NCBI RefSeq assembly: GCF_026626745.1
Contig: NZ_JAPNJW010000001.1
Span: forward strand, 5,688,001 to 5,752,000
Direction of reading: 5' to 3'
Origin: Nannocystis sp. RBIL2
Lineage (GTDB): Bacteria > Myxococcota_A > Polyangia > Nannocystales > Nannocystaceae
Length of the DNA: 64,000 bases
Part shown: positions 54,252-63,645 of the stretch, piece by piece
Layout: each line of letters starts with the position of its first letter
Numbering within the stretch: position 1 is the stretch's first letter
Program-made: the position numbers and the translations under genes
The notes under the pieces: model-generated
What the model was told of the DNA's origin: nothing
The model's database searches: none
What the model saw: only the letters and a program-made list of their open reading frames with translations

Positions 54252-54257
54252 TACACT
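54252..54257 (+). promoter_or_regulatory. -10-like TACACT before the MBL gene
   Basis: It ends eight bases before the ATG at 54266. Confidence 0.4.
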
Positions 54258-54265
54258 CGCGTCTC

Positions 54266-55096
54266 ATGGCCGAGCCTGAAGTCCTGGACCCCGGCGTCTG
54301 GCGGGTCCCGTACGAGACGCCGACGCTGCCGCCGGCGACTGCGACCAACACTTTGATCGTCGGCACGCGGCGCCTCGCGGTCATCGAGCCGGCCACGCCG
54401 TTTGCGACTGAGCGGGCCGCGCTCGATGCGTTGCTCACGGAGCGAGCCGGCGCGGGCGCGGAGATCGTCGCCGTGCTCGTCACGCACCACCACGGCGATC
54501 ACATCGGCTACGCGTTCGAGCTCGCGCAGCGGTGGGGCGCGCCGATCTACGCCCACTCGCTCACGGCGGCCCGGGTCGACTTCCCCGTCGACGTGACCCT
54601 GGCCGACGGCGACCGGCTCGAGCTGGACGACGGATATGTCCTTCGAGCCCTGTTCACGCCGGGCCACGCGCCGGGCCACCTCGCCTATTGCGAGGAGCGC
54701 ACCGGGATCGCCTACGCCGGCGACCTCGTCGCCGGCATCGGGACGATCCTCATCGACCCTGCCGACGGGGGAGACATGTCGGCGTACCTCGATTCGCTCG
54801 CCCGCCTGGGGGCGGCGCGGCCGACGGCCCTCGTTCCTTCCCACGGGCCCGTGATCACGGCGCCGCAGGAGTGCCTCGAGCGCTACATCACCCATCGCAG
54901 ACAGCGCGAGGGCCGGGTGCTCGCCGCCCTCGACGCCGGTGCCACGCGGATGCCCGAGCTGCTCGCCGGCGCCTACGGCGACACCCCGCGGGAGATCTGG
55001 TGGCTGGCCGAGCGGTCCCTGGACGCCCACCTGCGCAAGCTCGAGGGCGAGGGCCGGGTCCGGCGTGAGCCCGACGGACAGTTCATCCTGACCTGA
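54266..55096 (+). CDS. LACTB2-like metallo-beta-lactamase fold hydrolase
   Basis: 276 aa. VLVTHHHGDHIG gives the HxHxDH site; FTPGHAPGHLAY (His), AYAGDLVAG (Asp) and VPSHGPVI (His) complete the dinuclear zinc ligands. The C-terminal winged segment (EIWWLAERSLDAHLRKLEGEGRV) is like LACTB2-type endoribonucleases or glyoxalases. Divergent from bpt. Confidence 0.86.
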   Translation: MAEPEVLDPGVWRVPYETPTLPPATATNTLIVGTRRLAVIEPATPFATERAALDALLTERAGAGAEIVAVLVTHHHGDHIGYAFELAQRWGAPIYAHSLTAARVDFPVDVTLADGDRLELDDGYVLRALFTPGHAPGHLAYCEERTGIAYAGDLVAGIGTILIDPADGGDMSAYLDSLARLGAARPTALVPSHGPVITAPQECLERYITHRRQREGRVLAALDAGATRMPELLAGAYGDTPREIWWLAERSLDAHLRKLEGEGRVRREPDGQFILT

Positions 55097-55209
55097 ACGG
55101 GCGCGCCGCCGTACACGGGCTTACCAGACGCGAGCTTGGCGGCGCGCAGTCGCCCGGCGCGTCGCGCGGTCGCCCTTCGCCGGCCGCTGGTGTTAGGATG
55201 GACCCGGTT

Positions 55210-55617
55210 ATGCCCAAGGTCTTGATCGTCGAGGACAACGAACTCAGCCGGGACATGCTCTCCAGGCGACTGCGTCGCAAGGGCTACGAGGTGCTCGTCG
55301 CCGTCGACGGCGGCGAGGGTGTCGCCATGGTGAAGAAGGAGAAGCCCGACATCGTGCTGATGGACTTGAGCCTCCCCGACATGGACGGCTGGTACGCCAC
55401 GCGGGTGTTGAAGGAGCACGAGGCGACCGCGAATATCCCCGTCATCGCCCTCACCGCGCACGCCATGTCCGGCGACCGCGAGAAGGCCCTCGAGGCCGGC
55501 TGCGACGATTACGACACCAAGCCGATCGACCTGCGTCGGCTGCTCTCCAAGATCAACCGCTTCGTGCCTGACCCTGAGGGCGGCGCCGGCGATCCCAGCG
55601 ATAGCCGGGCCGGCTGA
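55210..55617 (+). CDS. single-domain response regulator (DivK-like)
   Basis: 135 aa. KVLIVEDNELSRDMLSRRL, phospho-acceptor Asp in IVLMDLSLPDMDGW, ALTAHAMSGDREKALEAGCDDYDTKPID with the Thr and Lys. No output domain, so it works by protein contacts; an adjacent sensor kinase is lacking. ATG 55210 fits TAGGAT ten bases upstream; an ATG at 55198 is the alternative. Confidence 0.88.
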   Translation: MPKVLIVEDNELSRDMLSRRLRRKGYEVLVAVDGGEGVAMVKKEKPDIVLMDLSLPDMDGWYATRVLKEHEATANIPVIALTAHAMSGDREKALEAGCDDYDTKPIDLRRLLSKINRFVPDPEGGAGDPSDSRAG

Positions 55618-56014
55618 TCACCGACTCCGCGGACGCAGCGTCGTCCGTCGGCGCCTCGCCGGCTCTCGCTATGCCGGCTCGCAGGCCCGACCGACGGCGC
55701 GTTCGCATCTGTCCTTTCCGCCATGTCATCGGGCGCGCCGCGGTCACCCGTCCGCAGACCTGCGCGTTCGTCCGCGCACCGATCTCCCGGAAAATCGGGA
55801 CGGATGGGCCCGGAAAACCGCGATAGAACCGCGTCCGGACCGCCTTCTCACGCGTCCTGCAATTGACACCCCTCGCGCGCCCCTGTAACGCTCTTTTGGC
55901 GGGGTTTTCCCGCGGAGAACTGCGATCACGGACGCGCACGCACATGCCGGATCGCCCGCCGAGAGCGGGCTCGAACCCCAGAGCGAGGCCGGGGCCGGGG
56001 GCCGCCTGGCCGCC
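55618..56014. other. 397-bp gap before the GGDEF-EAL gene with a possible promoter
   Basis: TTGACA at 55863-55868 and TAACGC at 55886-55891 are 17 bp apart, a plausible sigma-70 pair. TCCCG/CGGGA forms a small hairpin near 55787-55802. There is no gene. Confidence 0.4.
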
Positions 56015-58726
56015 TTGCGCGCGCAGATCGAGCAGCGTTTCGGCTACTTGCCGGCCTTCTTCGAGCCGGCCTTCGCCTGTCCGGACACCCTCGCCGACCT
56101 GTGGCACGCCGCCAGACACGCCTACCTCGAGTGCCCGCTGCCGGCCGTCTTCAAGGAGCTCACCCTCCTCCTGACCCTGCGTCGGGCCGGCGCCGGCCTC
56201 GTCGAGCACGCGCTCGCGCTCACCCGCCTGGGCCTCGCGCCCGCGGCAGTGCTGGCCGCCCTCGACGACCCTCGCGCCTTCATCACCCAGCTGCCGGCCG
56301 CCCGCGACGCGCTCGGCGTCCAGCACCTGCACCTCGAGACATGGCCTGAAGACCCTGTCCTTCACGACAGGCTCATGACCTGCGGCCTGGCCTTCGCCGC
56401 CGACCCGCAGGGCGGCGCCGACGGGCGAGCCGCGCTGGCCGGGGCGCTGACGCCGGCGCTGTACGCCCGCTGGACCGCGCTGGTCGCCTACGCGCGCGGG
56501 CGGGCCGCGTGGTTCGAGCTGCACCCCGACCTGGCGCAGCGCGTCGACCCGCCGCTGGTCGAGACGCACGCCTGGCTGCTGCGCGAGGCCCCGGGGCTCG
56601 CGCGTCACTTCGGCGACCCCGCCGTCGGCGCGCGCCCGCTGGTCGCGCCGGCGCTGCTGCGCCTCATCGACGCCGTCCCGACCGGCATCCTCCAGCTCGA
56701 CGCCCGCGGCGCGATCGTCATGTCGAACACCACCGCGCAGCGGCTGCTCGGTCACAGCGCCGAGGCCCTCGCCGCGCTGACGATCGACGACCTCGAGCGC
56801 GGCGCCCTGCGCGACGACGGCCACCCGCTCGCCTCCGCTTCGCCGCTGCGGCGCTGCCTCGAGCAGCACAAGCCGCAGCCGCCGCTCACCGTCGGCCTGC
56901 GCACCGCCAGGGGCGAGCTGCTGTGGACCCAACTCGCCGCCGTCCCGGTCGAGGACGACGACCAGGGCGCGGCGATCATGGTCACGCTGGTCGACATCAG
57001 CGAGCGCCGCAAGATCGAGCGCGCCCTGCAGGAGAGCGAGATCAAGTACCAGCTGCTGGTCGAAGCCAGCGACGTCTTCCTGCTCTGCTTCGATCGCGAC
57101 GGCGTCATCTTCCACGCCAACGAGCTGATCGCCGACCTCTTCTCGTCGACCGTCGACAGCCTGATCGGCAAGAGCCTCGGCGACCTCGCGCCCGACATGC
57201 CCGATCTGGCCGAGGCCTACCTCGCCCGCTTCGCCCAGGTCATGGAGAGCGGCATCGGCGTGTCGGTCGAGGAGATGATCGAGGTCCGCGGCAAGAACGG
57301 GTGGTTCTCGTCGACCGTCGTCCCGCTGCGCGACTTCGACGGCGAGGTCACCGGCGTCCAGGTCGTCGCCCGCGACATCACCCGCCGCCGCCGCGCCGAG
57401 ATCGCCCTGCGCGCCCGCGAGGAGCGCTCGCGCCACGACTCGCTGCACGACCCGCTGACGCGCCTGCCCAACCGCCAGGCCTTCATGGAGAAGCTCGAGG
57501 GTGCGCTGCAGGGCGTGCGCCAGGGCCGGGCCGCGTTCGCGGTGCTGTGCCTCGACCTCGACCGCTTCAAGAACGTCAACGACAGCCTCGGCCACTCGAC
57601 CGGCGACCGCCTGCTGATCTCGGTCGCGCGGCTGCTGTTGGACTGCGTCGGCCCCGACGACCTGCTCGCGCGCCTGTCGGGCGACGAGTTCGGGGTGCTC
57701 CTGCCCAACGTCCAGGACGCCAGCGACGCCATCCGCGTGGCCGACCGGATCCTCGGCCAGCTCAAGCAGCCGCTCGCCCTGCGCGATCAGGAGGTCTACA
57801 CCTCGATCAGCGTCGGCATCACCTGGAGCGCGCTCGGCTACGAGCGCACCGAGGACATCCTGCGCGACGCCGACACCGCGATGCACCGGGCCAAGCGGCG
57901 CGGCAAGAGCCGCTACGAGCTGTTCGACGCCGACATGCACGCCGAGGCAGTCGCCCAGCTCACGCTCGAGAGCGACCTGCGGCGGGCCATCGAGCGCGGC
58001 GAGTTCGAGGTCTACTACCAGCCCGTCATCGACCTCGTCAGCGGCCAGATCAGCGGCTTCGAGGCGCTGCTGCGCTGGAACCACCCGACGCGCGGCCTGG
58101 TCCTGCCCGGCGAGTTCATCGGCTGCGCCGAGGAGACCGGCCTCATCATCCCGATCGGCGAGTGGGTCCTGCGCGAGGCGTGCGGCCAGATGCAGCGCTG
58201 GCACGCCAAGTATCCCCACCGCGAGGCGCTGTCGATCAGCGTCAACCTGTCGGGCAAGCAGTTCGCCCAGCCGGCCCTGATCGCCAAGGCCCTGCACGAG
58301 AGCATGCTCGTCCCGTCGAGCCTCAAGCTCGAGATCACCGAGAGCGTGATCATGGAAGATCCGAAGACTGCCTCCGAGCTGATCGAGCAGCTCCGGCTCG
58401 AGCAGGTCCACTCCTACGTCGACGACTTCGGCACCGGCTACTCCTCGCTCAGCTACCTGCACCGCTTCCCGATGTCGGCGCTGAAGATCGATCGCTCCTT
58501 CATCAGCAACATCGGCCCCGACGGCGAGAACGCGGAGATCGTGCGCACCATCGTCACTCTGGCGCACAACCTCGGGATGAGCGTGATCGCCGAGGGCGTC
58601 GAGACCCGGGCCCAGCTCGACCTCCTGGCCGAGATGGGCTGCGAGTTCGGCCAGGGTTACTACTTCTCGCGCCCGGTCAACCGCGGCGTCGCCGAGTCGA
58701 TGATCTCGCGCGACTGCAAGCCGTGA
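56015..58726 (+). CDS. PAS-GGDEF-EAL protein with AhpD-like N-terminal domain
   Basis: 903 aa. Residues 1-210 resemble a carboxymuconolactone decarboxylase/AhpD fold (FGYLPAFFEPAFACPDTLADLW, ELTLLLTLRRAGAGLVEHA) but lack the CxxC pair; two PAS domains follow (about 215-330, 340-460), then GGDEF with RLSGDEF and EAL with GFEALLRWNHP, VNLSGKQF and YVDDFGTGYSSLSYL. The EAL part looks active; the cyclase motif is SGDEF. No ATG or GTG exists in frame before conserved sequence; TTG 56015 is used. A palindrome copy at 56354-56371 encodes PVLHDRL in domain 1. Confidence 0.85.
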   Translation: MRAQIEQRFGYLPAFFEPAFACPDTLADLWHAARHAYLECPLPAVFKELTLLLTLRRAGAGLVEHALALTRLGLAPAAVLAALDDPRAFITQLPAARDALGVQHLHLETWPEDPVLHDRLMTCGLAFAADPQGGADGRAALAGALTPALYARWTALVAYARGRAAWFELHPDLAQRVDPPLVETHAWLLREAPGLARHFGDPAVGARPLVAPALLRLIDAVPTGILQLDARGAIVMSNTTAQRLLGHSAEALAALTIDDLERGALRDDGHPLASASPLRRCLEQHKPQPPLTVGLRTARGELLWTQLAAVPVEDDDQGAAIMVTLVDISERRKIERALQESEIKYQLLVEASDVFLLCFDRDGVIFHANELIADLFSSTVDSLIGKSLGDLAPDMPDLAEAYLARFAQVMESGIGVSVEEMIEVRGKNGWFSSTVVPLRDFDGEVTGVQVVARDITRRRRAEIALRAREERSRHDSLHDPLTRLPNRQAFMEKLEGALQGVRQGRAAFAVLCLDLDRFKNVNDSLGHSTGDRLLISVARLLLDCVGPDDLLARLSGDEFGVLLPNVQDASDAIRVADRILGQLKQPLALRDQEVYTSISVGITWSALGYERTEDILRDADTAMHRAKRRGKSRYELFDADMHAEAVAQLTLESDLRRAIERGEFEVYYQPVIDLVSGQISGFEALLRWNHPTRGLVLPGEFIGCAEETGLIIPIGEWVLREACGQMQRWHAKYPHREALSISVNLSGKQFAQPALIAKALHESMLVPSSLKLEITESVIMEDPKTASELIEQLRLEQVHSYVDDFGTGYSSLSYLHRFPMSALKIDRSFISNIGPDGENAEIVRTIVTLAHNLGMSVIAEGVETRAQLDLLAEMGCEFGQGYYFSRPVNRGVAESMISRDCKP
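56354..56371. repeat. palindrome-like copy inside the GGDEF-EAL gene
   Basis: CCTGTC-CTTCAC-GACAGG, in frame as DPVLHDRL; a GAGACATGGCC unit precedes it. Confidence 0.5.
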
Positions 58727-58733
58727 CCGCGGC

Positions 58734-58747
58734 TGTCCCTCGGGACA
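58734..58747. terminator. canonical palindrome filling the 27-bp gap between convergent genes
   Basis: TGTCC-CTCG-GGACA, followed by ATGTCC. Confidence 0.65.
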
Positions 58748-58753
58748 TGTCCT

Positions 58754-59227
58754 TCAGCGCCCGGCCGCGATCAGCTCGGCCGGCGCCTGCACCAATTCGA
58801 TGAGCACGCCCTCGCCGCCGATCGGCGCGCTGCCGTCGTCGCCGCGCGGGTGGATGAAGCACACGTCGTGGCCCGACGCGCCGCGGCGGATCCCGCCGGG
58901 GGCGAAGCGGACCCCCTGTCCCGAGAGCCAGGTCACTGCCGCTTCGAGGTCGTCGACCCACAGGCCGACGTGATTGAGGGCCGGCTCGTGGACGCGGGGT
59001 CGCTTGTCGGGGTCGAGCGGCTGCATCAGGTCGACCTCGACCTGCCACGGCCCCGTGCCGGCGACTGCGATGTCCTCGTCGACGTTCTCGCGCTCGCTGC
59101 GGAACGTGCCGACGATCGGCAGGCCGAGCAGGTCCGACCACAGGCGGCGCAGCGCCGACTTGTCGCGGCCGCCGACTGCGATCTGCTGGACCCCGAGGAC
59201 GCGGAACGGGCGGTGTTCGCTGGTCAT
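58754..59227 (-). CDS. VOC (glyoxalase/bleomycin-resistance fold) protein
   Basis: 157 aa. Two beta-alpha-beta-beta-beta units: VQQIAVGGRDKSALRRLWSDLLG and LNHVGLWVDDLEAAVTWLSGQG, with FIHPRGDDG and GVLIELVQAP carrying the Glu ligand. Length and the H/E spacing suit epimerase-like members, e.g. methylmalonyl-CoA epimerase. It is 7 bp downstream of miaE. A palindrome-like stretch near 58914-58936 lies inside. Confidence 0.8.
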   Translation of the reverse strand: MTSEHRPFRVLGVQQIAVGGRDKSALRRLWSDLLGLPIVGTFRSERENVDEDIAVAGTGPWQVEVDLMQPLDPDKRPRVHEPALNHVGLWVDDLEAAVTWLSGQGVRFAPGGIRRGASGHDVCFIHPRGDDGSAPIGGEGVLIELVQAPAELIAAGR

Positions 59228-59234
59228 GCGGGCG

Positions 59235-59837
59235 TCACTTTAGCGCAGGGTCGACCGCGCTGTGCAGCCGCGGCTCGCCCGGGTCGCCGCGCAGCACCTC
59301 GGCCTCGTGCTCAGCCAGAGTGTCCAGCCGCGCCATCAGCTCCGCTTCAGGAACCAGCTCCAGCTCCCGCGCCAGCTCCACGTAACTGTGGAAGTGCCGC
59401 GCCTCACACGCGAGCAGCCCGCGGTACAGCTTCACCAGCCCCGGGTCGTCCAGCACCTCCGCCAGCAGGCGCATCCGTTCGCAGCTGCGGGCCTCGATCA
59501 GCGAGCAGCACAGCAGCGTGTCGAGCAGGCGCATCGGCTCGTGCGTGCGGGCGGCCGCCATCAGCTTGGCCGCGTAGGGGCTCGGCGTCTGGCGGCGGAA
59601 CTCCAGCCCGCGCGCGCGCATCACCGCCACCACCTCCTCGAAGTGGGCCAGCTCCTCGCGCGCCAGCCGCGACAGCGGCACCACCATCGCCGGCCGCTCC
59701 GGGTAGCGGAAGATCAGCGACAACGCCGTCGACGCCGCCTTCTTCTCGCAGTGAGCGTGGTCGAGGAGGATCTCCGGCAGGTGCTCGCGCGCTCGCGCGG
59801 CCCAGCGCTCATCGGTCGGCGCGGCCAGGTGCAGCAT
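59235..59837 (-). CDS. miaE: tRNA-(ms2io6A)-hydroxylase
   Basis: 200 aa. A carboxylate-bridged diiron four-helix bundle: HAHCEKKAAS, REELAHFEEVV (ExxH), IEARSCERM and CEARHFHSYVE (ExxH). It hydroxylates ms2i6A37 of tRNA. It is divergent from the lipoprotein gene with 29 bp between starts. Confidence 0.88.
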   Translation of the reverse strand: MLHLAAPTDERWAARAREHLPEILLDHAHCEKKAASTALSLIFRYPERPAMVVPLSRLAREELAHFEEVVAVMRARGLEFRRQTPSPYAAKLMAAARTHEPMRLLDTLLCCSLIEARSCERMRLLAEVLDDPGLVKLYRGLLACEARHFHSYVELARELELVPEAELMARLDTLAEHEAEVLRGDPGEPRLHSAVDPALK

Positions 59838-59866
59838 CGGCGGCGGCAGTGTACCCTGGCGCTCGC

Positions 59867-60715
59867 GTGCCTGCCCTGTTCCGTGTCGCGGCCGCCCTCG
59901 CGTTCGCCGCCTGCGCCGTCGCCCCGCCCGACATGCCGCCGCAGCCTCCTGGCGGCGCGCCCGCGGCCGTGCGCCCGCTCGGCACGCCCACCCGGATCCT
60001 CTCCGCCCACGCCCAGCCCCCGCCCACCGGCGACGAGCGCGAGTACTTCGGCGTCCCGGTCGGCACCCTCGTCTACCTCGTCTTTACTCGCCCGCTCGAC
60101 CCGGCCGCGCTGATCCCCAGCCGCTTCGTCGTCCTCGCCCGCGACGGCACCCGGCGCGTCCCGATCGCCGCCAGCCTCGCCCCCGCCAGCGAGCGCGACG
60201 AGCTCCGCGCCCTCGAGCTCGTCGTCCCCGCGCCCCAGCGCGAGCTCGTCAGCGTCACCGTCGCCGGCCAGCTGTTCGACGCCGACGGCCGCGACCTCGA
60301 CGGCCAGTCCGCCGACGTCGTCGCCGCCGACGCTCCGCCCTTCCCCGTCGCCGCCGAGCTCGTGTCCCGCGGGACAGATTGCCCCGCCCAGCCCGGCGCC
60401 GAGGCCCCTGCCGCAGTGCGCGTGTGGTGGAGCGCCCCGGTCGCCGCGGGGACCGCGGGCGTGCGCCTCTTGCTGGCCGACGGCCGCGCCCTCCCGCCGC
60501 TCGCCGTCGCCGACGTCGCCTGCACCCCCGTGCAACGGCTCGCCGAGCCCGCGCCCGCGTGCGACCCCGAGGACGACAGCGTCCTCGACTACTGCACCCC
60601 GGTGGGCGCCGCCATCGAGCGCGTCGAGCTCGACCCTGGCGCCGCGCGCGGCCGCGGCGGCAGCCCCAGCGCCGCCGGCTCGCTGCAACTTTCGCACATG
60701 TCCTCGGGAACATGA
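59867..60715 (+). CDS. uncharacterised lipoprotein, 282 aa
   Basis: GTG start, lipobox LAFAAC near residue 16, Pro-rich linker and a mixed beta body (VGTLVYLVFTRPLDPAAL, RELVSVTVAGQLFDADGRDL). The pattern recalls Ig-like or Big-type repeats in myxobacterial lipoproteins. No family recognised. The last codons overlap a palindrome (LSHMSSGT). TACCCT is nine bases before the start. Confidence 0.68.
   Translation: MPALFRVAAALAFAACAVAPPDMPPQPPGGAPAAVRPLGTPTRILSAHAQPPPTGDEREYFGVPVGTLVYLVFTRPLDPAALIPSRFVVLARDGTRRVPIAASLAPASERDELRALELVVPAPQRELVSVTVAGQLFDADGRDLDGQSADVVAADAPPFPVAAELVSRGTDCPAQPGAEAPAAVRVWWSAPVAAGTAGVRLLLADGRALPPLAVADVACTPVQRLAEPAPACDPEDDSVLDYCTPVGAAIERVELDPGAARGRGGSPSAAGSLQLSHMSSGT
60699..60712. 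repeat. palindrome copy at the lipoprotein 3' end
   Basis: TGTCC-TCGG-GAACA, read as MSSGT just before the stop. Confidence 0.55.
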
Positions 60716-60746
60716 GCCATCCGCCATGACCCGAGGGACACGTACC

Positions 60747-61685
60747 ATGGCGCTCGCCCGCGTCACGCGGTCGATCTCCCTGCCGATCATCCTCGCCTCC
60801 GGGGCCGTCGCCCTGTGCCTGGCGCTGCTGGTCGGCTGGAGCTACCTCGTGCTGCAGAACCCCGAGCTGGTGGCCGACCTGCGCGGCAACTGGTGGCTGC
60901 TCGCCGCCGGCATCGGCTCGCTGGTGGTCATCATGTTCGTGATCGTCCTCTTCACGGTCTTCTTGGTCCGGGAGATCCGCGAGGTCCGGCGGCAGACCAG
61001 CTTCATCGACTCGGTCACGCACGAGCTCAAGAGCCCGCTCGCCGCGCTCAAGCTGTGCCTCGAGACGCTCGCGCGGCCCGACCTGCCCGGCGCCCAGCAC
61101 GAGCGGCTGCGGCGGATGATGCACGACGACGTCGAGCGGCTCACCGCCTTCATCGACCGGGTGCTCACCGCCACGCGGCTCGCGGGCGAGGTCCGGCCGT
61201 CGCAGCACCTCACCGACATCTCGCTCGCCGAGCTCGCGCGCCGCTGCGCCGCCGGCGTCACTCGCCGCGCGCACCTGGCCGACGACGTCGTCCGCGTCGA
61301 CATCGCCCCCGAGCTGCGGATCGTCACCGACGAGGTCGCGCTCGCGGCCGTGCTCGAGAACCTCATCGACAACGCGATCAAGTACAGCGGCGACGACGTC
61401 GCCGTGGTCGTCAGCGCCGACGCCGTCGAGGCCCGCGGCCAGGTCGCGCTCGAGGTCCGCGACCGCGGGATCGGCATCCCGCGCACGCACCTGCGCCGCG
61501 TCTTCGAGCGCTTCTACCGCGTCCCCGACGAAGCCGTCCGCGAGCGCCGCGGCACCGGCCTCGGCCTTTACGTCGTCTCCGCCCTGGTCCGCTCCCTCGG
61601 CGGCCGCGCCGAGGCCCTCTCCCCCGGCCCCGGCCAGGGCACCACCCTCCGCATCACCCTCCCCATGCACCTCCGCTCGGCGTGA
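60747..61685 (+). CDS. sensor histidine kinase
   Basis: 312 aa. Two membrane helices (about 10-32 and 45-70), no large sensor domain, HisKA with SVTHELKSPLAALK, and the HATPase boxes LIDNAIKYS (N), DRGIGIPRTH (G1) and GTGLGLYVV (G2). A small sensing loop suggests membrane or lipid sensing. ATG 60747; ATG 60726 is an alternative. It pairs with the response regulator 101 bp downstream. Confidence 0.88.
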   Translation: MALARVTRSISLPIILASGAVALCLALLVGWSYLVLQNPELVADLRGNWWLLAAGIGSLVVIMFVIVLFTVFLVREIREVRRQTSFIDSVTHELKSPLAALKLCLETLARPDLPGAQHERLRRMMHDDVERLTAFIDRVLTATRLAGEVRPSQHLTDISLAELARRCAAGVTRRAHLADDVVRVDIAPELRIVTDEVALAAVLENLIDNAIKYSGDDVAVVVSADAVEARGQVALEVRDRGIGIPRTHLRRVFERFYRVPDEAVRERRGTGLGLYVVSALVRSLGGRAEALSPGPGQGTTLRITLPMHLRSA

Positions 61686-61786
61686 ACGTCTTCGGAGCCG
61701 ACGGCGAAATTCAGCATGTTTTCCCAGCGCCCTGAAGATTTCTGGAGACCGCGCGGCTTCGCCGAGTCACTCGAGGAGGACGTCGA

Positions 61787-62536
61787 GTGAGCACCTCGCC
61801 CCGAGTCCTCCTCGTCGAGGACGAGCAGCACCTCGCCGCCGGGCTCAAGTTGAACTTCGAGCTCGAGGGTTACGCCATCGACCTCGCCAGCACCGCGCGG
61901 AGGGCCGCGGAGCTGCTGCTCGCGGCGCGCTACGACGCCATCGTCCTCGACGTCATGCTCCCTGACACCGACGGCTTCGAGCTATGCAAGAAGTTGCGCG
62001 ACGGAGGCAACTTCACCCCGGTCCTCATGCTCACCGCTCGGGACTCCACCGACGATCGAGTGCGGGGTCTCGAGGTCGGCGCTGACGACTACCTCGTCAA
62101 GCCGTTCGAGCTCAGCGAGCTGCTCGCCCGGGTGCGCTCGCTGTTGCGCAGGCGTTCGTGGGAGCGCGAGCAACGCCCGCCGCAAGAGCGACCTGCGCAA
62201 GATCTGGCCACGGGCGCCCCGATCCGCTTTGGCGACGCAGTCATCGACGTCGAGCGCGGCGAGGCGCGCATGGGCGAACAGGAGGTCAAGCTCACTCGCC
62301 TCGAGTTCGACCTCGTGCGCTACTTCGCGGCCAATCCTGGGCGGGTGCTCTCGCGCCAGGAGCTGCAGGAGCAGGTGTGGAAGCTGGCGAACTATCCCAA
62401 CACGCGGATGGTCGACAACTTCATCATGCGCCTACGGCGCCACTTCGAACCCGACCCGGTGAATCCCGTGTATTTCGTCTCGGTGCGTGGAACCGGTTAC
62501 AAATTCGTGGTCCCGAGCCCGGTGACCAAACCGTGA
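61787..62536 (+). CDS. OmpR/PhoB-family response regulator
   Basis: 249 aa. Receiver with LLVEDEQHLAAG, IVLDVMLPDTDGFEL, MLTARDS and VKPFEL; a linker, then the winged helix EVKLTRLEFDLVRYFAANPGRVLSRQEL and RGTGYKFV. GTG start. The next gene, a desaturase, is 56 bp downstream and may be its target. Confidence 0.9.
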   Translation: MSTSPRVLLVEDEQHLAAGLKLNFELEGYAIDLASTARRAAELLLAARYDAIVLDVMLPDTDGFELCKKLRDGGNFTPVLMLTARDSTDDRVRGLEVGADDYLVKPFELSELLARVRSLLRRRSWEREQRPPQERPAQDLATGAPIRFGDAVIDVERGEARMGEQEVKLTRLEFDLVRYFAANPGRVLSRQELQEQVWKLANYPNTRMVDNFIMRLRRHFEPDPVNPVYFVSVRGTGYKFVVPSPVTKP

Positions 62537-62592
62537 CACGGATTGACCGCTCGAGGACAGGCGTCGTTCCGGCATCTCCGGCACCTTGACCG

Positions 62593-63546
<954 letters not shown>

Positions 63547-63551
63547 ACATC

Positions 63552-63594
63552 TGTCCCATCGGACAGGTCTCGCGCGCACGCGAGAGACCTGTCC
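63552..63594. terminator. palindrome hairpins between convergent desaturase and PDZ genes
   Basis: Core TGTCC-CATC-GGACA at 63552-63565; then GGACAGGTCTC (63561-63571) pairs with GAGACCTGTCC (63584-63594). Confidence 0.65.
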
Positions 63595-63645
63595 CGAGGG
63601 TCGGGTTCGCGAGACTCGAGCCGGCCGCGCGCTTTTTAGAAAACT

